Made by a program: the position numbers and the translations under genes. Shown in pieces: positions 19,610-25,615 of a DNA stretch of 64,000 bases (positions are counted from its first letter, which is position 1; each line of letters begins with the position of its first letter). The notes below the pieces were generated by a model. It did not search any database and was not told the DNA's origin. It saw nothing but the letters and a program-made list of their open reading frames with translations. This DNA comes from Actinomycetota bacterium (GTDB taxonomy: Bacteria > Actinomycetota > Actinomycetes > S36-B12), in assembly GCA_016870195.1 (NCBI GenBank), contig VGCC01000002.1, forward strand, positions 119,280 to 183,279. Direction: 5' to 3'.

Positions 19610-20785
19610 GTGGTCAACGGGCCGCTGACCTACGACGGTCTCCCTCCTGCAACCGCCGCGTGGCGGGAGGGAGATCCCGTCGGAGACCGACGTTTCGCGG
19701 ATCTGGGTGAATTGAGGACCGCGTCGGGAGCCACCATCCCGGCTGTTCGAGTCGCGTACGAGACCTGGGGGACCCTCAACGGCGAACGCTCGAATGCCGT
19801 GTTCGTCGCCCACGCCTTGACCGGGGACTCGCATGTTGTCGGTGATCCCGGTCCAGGACACCCCACGGGTGGGTGGTGGGAGGGATTGGTGGGCCCCGGA
19901 GCGCCCGTCGACACCACCAGGTGGTTCGTCGTGTGCGCGAACGTCCTGGGCGGGTGCATGGGATCCACAGGCCCGGCGAGCCTCGCTCCGGATGGCGCAC
20001 CGTGGGGAAGCCGGTTTCCCGTCATCACCGTCGCGGACATGGTCGAAATCGAGCGTCGCCTTGCCGACCATTTGGGAATCGACACTTGGGCGTTGATGCT
20101 GGGACCCTCCCTCGGTGGGATGCGTGTGCTGGAGTGGATGGTCTCCTCCCCGGGTCGGGTACGGAGCGGCTTGGTTCTGGGCTCAACTGCCGCCGTAACG
20201 GCAGATGAGATCGGGACCCATCACGCGCAGATCGCGGCGATCGAGGCGGATCCTGCGTTCCGGAAAGGTGACTACTACGCAGCGGGCGAAGGCGAGGGGC
20301 CGCACCGGGGGATGGGCGTGGCGCGAATGATCGCTCACCTGACGTATCGAAGCGAGACGGAACTGGATGTTCGCTTCGGGCGCGACATCCAAGAGGCCGA
20401 AGACCCGGTGGGTGGGGGACGGTTCGCCGTGCAGTCGTACTTGGACCACCACGCGGACAAGTTGGCACGGAGATTCGATGCGAACACCTATGTTGCGTTG
20501 ACGCGGGCGATGAGCCTGTTCGATGTCGGCGACGGCAGAGGAGGGGTCGCTGCGGCGTTGGCGCAGATCCAGCAGCCCCTGACGGTTGTGGGCATCGACA
20601 GCGACCGACTCTTCCCGCTGCGTCTCCAGGAGCAAATTGTCCAGCTCACCCCTGGAGCCGACCGACTGCACATCCTCCGTTCGCCCTACGGCCATGACGG
20701 ATTCCTGGTCGAGAAGGAACAGGTGGGAGAATCCGTCGCGCACGCGATTTCAAGGATCGACGAATCCCAGACCCTGAGCGCCTGA
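19610..20785 (+). CDS. metX: Homoserine O-acetyltransferase MetX
   Basis: Acetylates homoserine with acetyl-CoA, giving the MetY substrate. An alpha/beta hydrolase of 391 residues: oxyanion and N-terminal region AYETWGTLN and VFVAHALTGDSH, nucleophile Ser167 in GPSLGGM, Asp in GIDSDRLFP and His in SPYGHDGF. The usual elbow is GGSLGGM, so the Pro before Ser is a small departure. The GTG start lies 1 bp after the metY stop. Succinyl versus acetyl specificity was not decided from sequence; the acetyl assignment follows the metY partner. Confidence 0.93.
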   Translation: MVNGPLTYDGLPPATAAWREGDPVGDRRFADLGELRTASGATIPAVRVAYETWGTLNGERSNAVFVAHALTGDSHVVGDPGPGHPTGGWWEGLVGPGAPVDTTRWFVVCANVLGGCMGSTGPASLAPDGAPWGSRFPVITVADMVEIERRLADHLGIDTWALMLGPSLGGMRVLEWMVSSPGRVRSGLVLGSTAAVTADEIGTHHAQIAAIEADPAFRKGDYYAAGEGEGPHRGMGVARMIAHLTYRSETELDVRFGRDIQEAEDPVGGGRFAVQSYLDHHADKLARRFDANTYVALTRAMSLFDVGDGRGGVAAALAQIQQPLTVVGIDSDRLFPLRLQEQIVQLTPGADRLHILRSPYGHDGFLVEKEQVGESVAHAISRIDESQTLSA

Positions 20786-20846
20786 CTTTTCCACAGGGAA
20801 GATCTGGGCCTCCCAAAACCCCTGTCTGTCGACGTACCGTCACGGG

Positions 20847-21698
20847 GTGTCGGTCGTCGCCCGCGTGCTTGTCTGTGTCGTGTCCTCATGCATCGTCGTG
20901 GTCGGAACCGTCATGGCTTCGGCATCCGCGGTCGATGTGGTGGTTGAACATGACCGATACGTCGGGTCACACGCCATCATCACGTCCGCTGCGGTGGACG
21001 AAGCCAGTCGCCGGGATCTGAGCTCCTGTGATGGATGCGCGTGGCGCTTCGCGGCACCCTGTCAGGCAGACTCGGGTGGGAACACATGCACCAGTGTGAT
21101 CCGAGGATGCCCGGCCGGCCGCGAACTGCTGCGGTTCTGGTTCGCGCCCCGGGGGCGGCCGTGGGAGGACCGGGGCCTGGTGTGTCTTCTCGGATCCGAG
21201 ATCGTCCCGGTCACGCGACTAGGCAGTGATGTCCGAGACAGGTTCGAGAGGCGGGTGCCGCGGCAGAACCCTTCGTGCGAGCCCGAAAGCGGGGCCGTGA
21301 CCCAGTTGCCCCTGGTGTGCCAGAGCGGTCAGCCTGGACCCGCTCCCGTGTGGGACGAGTCGCTGCTCGGAGTCGATGTGCGGGTTCAGTCCATCCCGGT
21401 GTGGAGATGGGACTTCGATCCGGGGGCGCGGCTCGAGACCACGTCACCCGGAGGCGCGTATCCGGACATGTCCGTGACCCACACATACCGAACGTCGGGG
21501 GTACGCCTCATCCGCGTGACCACCGAATGGCGAGGTTCCTACACCGCCGACGGACTTGGACCGTTTCCCCTCCCCGCGATCCGACAGGTGGCGGAGATTC
21601 CGGTCATCATCGGCCAAGCACGAGCCGTGCTGACCCGCCCGACGTGCACGGACCCCGGGTGGCAGACTGAGGGCTGCCCGGCAGGCCGCATGGCTTGA
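20847..21698 (+). CDS. Secreted Cys-rich protein with PKD-like C-terminal segment
   Basis: 283 residues with an N-terminal signal peptide (hydrophobic about 5-28, ending ASASAVD). It contains about ten cysteines after cleavage, several paired at short range ([25 protein letters not shown]), suggesting disulfides. The region [16 protein letters not shown] to [24 protein letters not shown] resembles a PKD strand pattern. I do not recognise a specific family. The start GTG 20847 has TACCGT exactly 6 nt upstream. The stop lies inside the upstream frame of sigA. Confidence 0.65.
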   Translation: MSVVARVLVCVVSSCIVVVGTVMASASAVDVVVEHDRYVGSHAIITSAAVDEASRRDLSSCDGCAWRFAAPCQADSGGNTCTSVIRGCPAGRELLRFWFAPRGRPWEDRGLVCLLGSEIVPVTRLGSDVRDRFERRVPRQNPSCEPESGAVTQLPLVCQSGQPGPAPVWDESLLGVDVRVQSIPVWRWDFDPGARLETTSPGGAYPDMSVTHTYRTSGVRLIRVTTEWRGSYTADGLGPFPLPAIRQVAEIPVIIGQARAVLTRPTCTDPGWQTEGCPAGRMA

Positions 21699-21736
21699 CT
21701 CGGGCTTATGTCGTGTCCATGAGATCGGAGCTCCGC

Positions 21737-23209
21737 ATGCCACGTGCCGGCACACCAGCGGGCAAGAAGAAGCCCCCCGCGAAGAAGGGTGCGGCCGTGA
21801 AGGGTGCAGCCAAAGCCCCCGCGAAGAAGGCGGCGAAGAAGCCACCTGGGAAGGGGCAGCCGGCGAAGAAGGCGGCCGCCACGGCAGTGCCCAAGAAGCA
21901 GTCGAAGCCTGCGGTGAAGAAGCCTGCGGTGAAGAAGCCTGCGGTGAAGAAGCCCACGCCGGGGACGAAGCCCGCTGCGAAGGTGGCGGGGAAGGTTCAG
22001 GCCGCGAAGCAGGCGTCCGCACCGACCGAGGGCACATGGGCAGGTAAGGCTGGCAAGCAGCCGGCGGAGGCCGTCGAGATCGACGAGGAGGTCATCACCC
22101 TCGAGGACGACGACGTCGACCTGGAGAAGGCTGCCAACCTGGAGGCGGAACTCGAGGCGGAACTCGTGGCGGAACTAGCCAAGGTTGATGACGAGGAGGA
22201 AGAGGAGGTCGTCGCCCCGCCGTCTGAGGAGTCGGCCGAGTTCGTGATTTCCGACTTCGACGACACGGACGAACCCGTCCAAACCGTCACGGTCGCTGGA
22301 GCTACGGCGGATCCGGTGAAGGACTACCTCAAGCAAATCGGCAAGGTGCCGCTTCTCAATGCCGAACAGGAAGTCGAGCTCGCAAAGCGCATCGAGGCTG
22401 GACTCTTCGCCGAGGAAGTACTGAACGAGACGAAGAAGCTCGACAAGAAGTCCCGACGGGATCTTGAGTGGATTGCCACGGACGGGCGTCGAGCGAAGAA
22501 CCACCTGCTCGAGGCGAACCTCCGACTGGTCGTATCACTCGCGAAGCGCTACACGGGTCGCGGCATGCTCTTCCTCGACCTCATCCAAGAGGGCAACCTG
22601 GGCTTGATTCGTGCGGTCGAGAAGTTCGACTACACCAAAGGGTACAAGTTCTCCACCTACGCGACGTGGTGGATCCGCCAGGCCATCACCCGAGCAATGG
22701 CCGATCAGGCGCGCACGATCCGAATCCCCGTACACATGGTCGAAGTCATCAACAAGCTAGCTCGTGTACAGCGCCAGATGCTGCAGGATCTTGGACGCGA
22801 ACCGACACCCGAGGAGCTGGCACGCGAACTCGACATGACCCCTGAGAAGGTTGTGGAGGTGCAGAAATATGGGCGCGAACCAATCTCGCTTCACACCCCT
22901 CTCGGAGAGGAGGGCGATAGCGAGTTCGGCGATCTGATCGAGGATTCCGAAGCGATCGTTCCGTCGGATGCGGTCTCCTTCACCCTGCTGCAGGAGCAGC
23001 TCGAATCCGTTCTGGACACCCTGTCCGACCGCGAGGCAGGAGTAGTGCGCATGCGATTCGGTTTGACGGATGGCCAGCCCAAGACGCTCGACGAGATCGG
23101 GAAGGTTTACGGGGTCACTCGTGAGCGCATTCGGCAGATCGAGAGCAAGACGATGTCGAAACTCCGGCACCCGTCCCGGTCCCAGGTTCTGCGCGACTAC
23201 CTGGACTAA
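21737..23209 (+). CDS. sigA: Principal RNA polymerase sigma factor SigA (RpoD/HrdB)
   Basis: 490 residues. The first ~100 are a Lys/Ala/Pro-rich tail ([13 protein letters not shown]), followed by an acidic region, then sigma region 1.2 ([20 protein letters not shown]), region 2 with [20 protein letters not shown] and the -10 recognition helix [16 protein letters not shown], region 3 ([16 protein letters not shown]) and region 4 ending [20 protein letters not shown] 21737 has GGAG 7 nt upstream; ATG 21719 and TTG 21695 are in-frame alternatives. A displaced copy of its last ~24 bp lies 2 kb downstream. Confidence 0.95.
   Translation: MPRAGTPAGKKKPPAKKGAAVKGAAKAPAKKAAKKPPGKGQPAKKAAATAVPKKQSKPAVKKPAVKKPAVKKPTPGTKPAAKVAGKVQAAKQASAPTEGTWAGKAGKQPAEAVEIDEEVITLEDDDVDLEKAANLEAELEAELVAELAKVDDEEEEEVVAPPSEESAEFVISDFDDTDEPVQTVTVAGATADPVKDYLKQIGKVPLLNAEQEVELAKRIEAGLFAEEVLNETKKLDKKSRRDLEWIATDGRRAKNHLLEANLRLVVSLAKRYTGRGMLFLDLIQEGNLGLIRAVEKFDYTKGYKFSTYATWWIRQAITRAMADQARTIRIPVHMVEVINKLARVQRQMLQDLGREPTPEELARELDMTPEKVVEVQKYGREPISLHTPLGEEGDSEFGDLIEDSEAIVPSDAVSFTLLQEQLESVLDTLSDREAGVVRMRFGLTDGQPKTLDEIGKVYGVTRERIRQIESKTMSKLRHPSRSQVLRDYLD
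21908..21952 (+). repeat. Triple 15-bp tandem repeat in the sigA N-terminal coding region
   Basis: CCTGCGGTGAAGAAG occurs three times without a mismatch, encoding three PAVKK units of the basic SigA tail. Perfect identity at DNA level suggests recent or ongoing slippage in copy number; the reading frame is preserved whatever the count. Confidence 0.9.
23192..23208 (+). repeat. Left copy of a 17-bp direct repeat (sigA 3' end)
   Basis: CGCGACTACCTGGACTA at the sigA stop is repeated exactly at 25243-25259. The two copies bound the accessory block. This copy is part of intact sigA, so it plays the attL-like role. Confidence 0.85.
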
Positions 23210-23290
23210 GCACGAACACCTCCGACACGCCGAAACCCGCATTTTCCCAGGGACTTTCCGCGGCATCACCGCCTGACACCCCTAAACCCT

Positions 23291-23401
23291 CTCGGGGCGG
23301 CTCATCCCCGAGTTGGCAGACCTTTTGGGTCTGATGTACGACACCTTTCATATGGTGTGGAATGGATGAGGCCCCCGGCCTGGACAACCGGGAGCCTCAT
23401 C
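23291..23401. ncRNA. Array of four hairpins after sigA, candidate structured RNA or terminator cluster
   Basis: Four consecutive inverted repeats fill 110 bp: CTCGGGG/CCCCGAG (23291-23312, 8-nt loop), CAGACC/GGTCTG (23317-23333, 5-nt loop), ACACC/GGTGT (23341-23358) and GATGAGGC...CCGG/CCGG...GCCTCATC (23365-23401). The last, followed by ACTTTGT, could end transcription from sigA or, read from the other strand, from the peptide-precursor gene. The strand is unknown. The preceding 23210-23290 and the following 23402-23490 show nothing I recognise. Confidence 0.5.
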
Positions 23402-23490
23402 ACTTTGTCCGGAATCAACACCACACGAACTTAAGGAAGCACGCGCTCACGCCTACCGCAACTCAATCACGAAGCCAGCGGTGAGGTGGG

Positions 23491-23781
23491 CTAGACCGCC
23501 ACCGCCGCCGTCGCAACAAACAGGATGCCCGCATTAACCCCGACGAGTGCCATGGCGACATCGTCCCCGCCCGTGATCGCTGCTAGCTGCTCCTCGGACA
23601 GCTCTGCGCCGAACGCCTCCAGGAACGCCTCGCGGATCTCCTCCGGTGTCGCATCGAAACCTTCCGCGACGACGAGGGCCTGCGCCGCAGCAGGGTCATC
23701 CTTGAGTGCGGACAGCCGCTCAGCGAACTCTGGATCTTCCTGAACCCGGGCGATGAACGCCTCGGCCTGCTGCTGGGACAT
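23491..23781 (-). CDS. Nif11-type leader peptide, RiPP/bacteriocin precursor
   Basis: 96 residues. Residues 1-58 form a Nif11-like helical leader (MSQQQAEAFIARVQEDPEF and FDATPEEIREAFLEAF). A second helix and double-Gly processing site follow, LSEEQLAAITGG (Gly71-Gly72). The 24-residue core has two Asp, then almost only Ala, Val, Leu, Ile, Gly and Met, with one Thr and no Cys, Ser, Lys or Arg, so lanthionine or sactionine chemistry is excluded. It may be an unmodified membrane-active peptide or one altered at aliphatic residues, for example by radical-SAM epimerases. GAGAGAG lies upstream of ATG. No modifying enzyme or C39 transporter is in the window. Confidence 0.8.
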   Translation of the reverse strand: MSQQQAEAFIARVQEDPEFAERLSALKDDPAAAQALVVAEGFDATPEEIREAFLEAFGAELSEEQLAAITGGDDVAMALVGVNAGILFVATAAVAV

Positions 23782-23887
23782 AGGGACTCTCTCTCAACGA
23801 AGAACACCGGGAGGACCAGGCACCTGCTCGGCTTATGGCGTTCACGAGTGTAATCAGGGGGAACGTAACAGAACCGTGCGAGGCCGT

Positions 23888-24216
23888 CTAGAGCCCGGCT
23901 AATGCGACAAACACGCCCAAGTCGTTGCTCACAGCCTCCGTTGATGCGGTGGATGCGTTGTACTCCGTGTAAAGCATGATGGAGTCGTATGCCCAGTCGC
24001 TCCCTGGGGCCAGATTTCTTCCCACTGATCGCTTTCAACTATCTGATACATAAGTCGCAATCCCTGTTCTAGCGGGGAGAGTGAGGGATCAAGTCTTGTC
24101 GCACGGCTAGCTTGCGCGATCTCGCCCTTCATCTTAGTGAGCAGGTCGTCATTCGAGAAGTTTGCAGGGGTTGGTTCAACCCAACCCTTGCAGGCACTGA
24201 TGGCAAACTCGCGCGC
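23888..24216 (-). pseudogene. Broken hypothetical gene upstream of the Nif11 precursor
   Basis: On the minus strand the frame reads ACKGWVEPTPANFSNDDLL ... SPLEQGLRLMYQIVESDQW, then loses continuity; another frame resumes with SDWAYDSIMLYTEYNAS and ends NDLGVFVALAGL before a stop at 23888. This fits one gene of at least 105 codons with a frameshift near 23990-24020. Its 5' end is lost at the junction with the parE-like fragment near 24217. I do not recognise the protein. It is less G+C-rich than its surroundings, in keeping with transfer. Confidence 0.55.
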
Positions 24217-24226
24217 AGCGGCCGCC

Positions 24227-24328
24227 GAGGAGATCTTCGACCTCCTGATGGGTAACGAAGTGGCGCCGAGACGAGACTTCATCGTCGATGGTGCCCGGAA
24301 CATCGATCGCGCCCGGATCGACGTCTAG
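24227..24328 (+). pseudogene. Diverged 3' end of a second parE (gyrB-like) gene
   Basis: The 33 codons read EEIFDLLMGNEVAPRRDFIV then DGARNIDRARIDV and stop. They align end to end with the last residues of intact ParE (AIFDLLMGNDVAPRKDFIV, EGARVLDRARIDA; 27584-27685) but with many synonymous and several amino-acid changes. It is therefore not a recent duplication; it more likely came from a related organism. Nothing upstream matches parE. Confidence 0.8.
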
Positions 24329-24345
24329 GGGCCTAGCATCGGCCT

Positions 24346-24870
24346 ATGGCGTCGACCACGGACACATTTCCGAGGGACACGTTCGCGGACCTGCTGCAAG
24401 GGAACGAGCACTATGCAGCTGGCTTCCGGGACTCCGGACTCTCGGGTCAAGCCCGCCGCAGCCTCGCTGTCGTCACATGTATCGACTCTCGGATTGACCC
24501 CCTCGCTGCGCTCGGACTAGCGGCCGGGGACGCGAAGATCCTTCGCAACGCCGGAGCACGGGTCACCGACGACGTGTTACGCACACTGGTCCTGGCCACC
24601 CATCTGCTCGGAGTCGACCGGGTACTCGTAATGCCGCATACGGATTGTCGGATGGCAGCCGGAGACGAGTCACACATGCACGAGCAGATCCTCGCCGCAT
24701 CCGGTATCGACACTCGCAGCATCGAGATCCGAACGGTCGACGACCAGCGCACCGCGTTGCACGTCGATTTGATCCGACTCCGTGCCCACCCGCTTTTGCC
24801 GCCCGGGCTCAGCGTGGGCGGGGCCATCTTTGACGTCCACACCGGCGAACTGGTACCCGTGGATGAGTGA
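24346..24870 (+). CDS. Beta-class carbonic anhydrase
   Basis: Interconverts CO2 and bicarbonate. 174 residues, intact. The zinc ligands of the beta class are Cys45, His98 and Cys101, with the Asp47/Arg49 dyad, in VVTCIDSRIDP and VMPHTDCRM. The short length and C-terminal VGGAIFDVHTGELVPV match the small beta-CA group common in Actinobacteria. The start ATG has TAGCAT exactly 6 nt upstream (leaderless). It is the only fully intact enzyme gene within the block bounded by the sigA repeats, between parE-like and fprA-like fragments. A gamma-class carbonic anhydrase also occurs at 39265-39783. Confidence 0.92.
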   Translation: MASTTDTFPRDTFADLLQGNEHYAAGFRDSGLSGQARRSLAVVTCIDSRIDPLAALGLAAGDAKILRNAGARVTDDVLRTLVLATHLLGVDRVLVMPHTDCRMAAGDESHMHEQILAASGIDTRSIEIRTVDDQRTALHVDLIRLRAHPLLPPGLSVGGAIFDVHTGELVPVDE

Positions 24871-24871
24871 G

Positions 24872-25060
24872 GTGAGCACCGCCACCATCGTGGGCGTCGG
24901 TAACGTGGCGGTCGACGTCGCACGCATCCTGATCTCACCCGTCGCCGCCTTGCGGCACACCGAGAAGCCCGATTACGTCCTCACCGCCTTGGAATCCTCG
25001 GCCATCCGTTCCGTGCACGTGGTCGGTCGTCGAGGCCCGGCCCACGCGAGTTTCACCACA
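24872..25060 (+). pseudogene. Internal fragment of an fprA-like ferredoxin-NADP reductase gene
   Basis: Encodes TATIVGVGNVAVDVARILIS, then PVAALRHTEKPDYVLTALES and VHVVGRRGPAHASFTT. This corresponds to roughly residues 142-204 of intact FprA (27716-29044), the NADP-binding GVGNVAVDVAR and GRRGPAHASFT region, with about three quarters of residues identical by eye. Both ends are missing: it begins right after the carbonic anhydrase stop and ends at the tRNA fragment. The divergence again points to a donor genome rather than a local copy. Confidence 0.85.
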
Positions 25061-25066
25061 AATCCC

Positions 25067-25111
25067 CGGTCGGGCTGGCGGGATTTGAACCCACGACCCC
25101 TTGACCCCCGG
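25067..25111 (-). pseudogene. 3' half of a tRNA-Pro(GGG)-like gene
   Basis: On the minus strand the sequence runs from the anticodon loop (GGGGG) through TCAAG, a variable loop, a T arm (GTGGG-TTCAAAT-CCCGC) and the acceptor strand CAGCCCG plus discriminator A and CC. The 5' half (acceptor CGGGCTG, D arm) is absent. Keeping exactly the anticodon-to-3'-end part is typical of the attachment-site remnants left by integrative elements that use tRNA genes. The amino-acid identity is from memory of actinobacterial tRNA-Pro. Confidence 0.65.
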
Positions 25112-25242
25112 TTACTCGGCACCGCGAGGTGCTGTCGATGTACGTCATTCATACCTCCATTAGGCCAGATACTCCATGGCACAGAGGTAAGAAAGTTGTT
25201 GAGAAATAGGGGGAAGTGCACAACGGTCAGCCGTGCGTGCTA
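25112..25242. other. Short A+T-richer stretch without recognisable genes
   Basis: Between the tRNA fragment and the displaced sigA tail. It holds a small hairpin (GCACC-GCGA-GGTGC near 25120-25133) and no credible reading frame. Composition is poorer in G+C than the flanks. Nothing else seen. Confidence 0.5.
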
Positions 25243-25259
25243 CGCGACTACCTGGACTA
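25243..25259 (+). repeat. Right copy of the 17-bp direct repeat (displaced sigA 3' end)
   Basis: CGCGACTACCTGGACTA plus the bases before it (GTGCTA) read in frame VLRDYLD-stop, the last residues of SigA, but with different synonymous bases from the intact gene. It abuts the DUF7455 gene stop, as sigA itself would before any insertion. Attachment-site-like remnant (attR role). Confidence 0.85.
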
Positions 25260-25463
25260 GGCCTCGACGACGTCCGAGAGGCGATGGAGCTCATCGATGA
25301 TTTCCTCGGCCTTGGGTCGAAGTGCCGACTCGTGATGACCCCAGTGATGCCCACAGAAGAGTAGGTCCGCCCCACCGGGCAGCACTACGCGCACATACGC
25401 CTGCGCATTGCAGCGGTCACACCGATCTGTGGCACCCAGCACGGGTGCGGTCATGGTTCCCAC
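25257..25463 (-). CDS. DUF7455 small zinc-ribbon-like protein
   Basis: 68 residues with TDRCDRCNAQAYVRVVLPGG and LLFCGHHWGHHE, a CxxC plus C/H set that probably binds one zinc. This small protein is a usual neighbour of sigA in Actinobacteria. The start GTG 25463 has GGAGGG 8 nt upstream; ATG 25454 is possible. Function unknown. Confidence 0.85.
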   Translation of the reverse strand: MGTMTAPVLGATDRCDRCNAQAYVRVVLPGGADLLFCGHHWGHHESALRPKAEEIIDELHRLSDVVEA

Positions 25464-25615
25464 TCGGGCATCCCTCCCTGGCCTCCAACAGTCTTACATG
25501 GACGGCGGCGAATGGGCGCGCCACGCCGGAGGTTTTCGCCCAAGGCCGAAGGCGCACAAGCGCACATGCGGCCAGGTTCGACGTCGGCGTCGGGGCTGCC
25601 GCCTAGGTTTGGGCG

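Noticed and set aside
24137..24328. 63-codon frame as a real small gene
   Set aside because: Its second half is the parE 3' end; the first half is the reverse of the broken hypothetical gene.
23491..25260. CRISPR array or toxin-antitoxin module in the accessory block
   Set aside because: No regularly spaced direct repeats and no toxin or antitoxin motif were seen.
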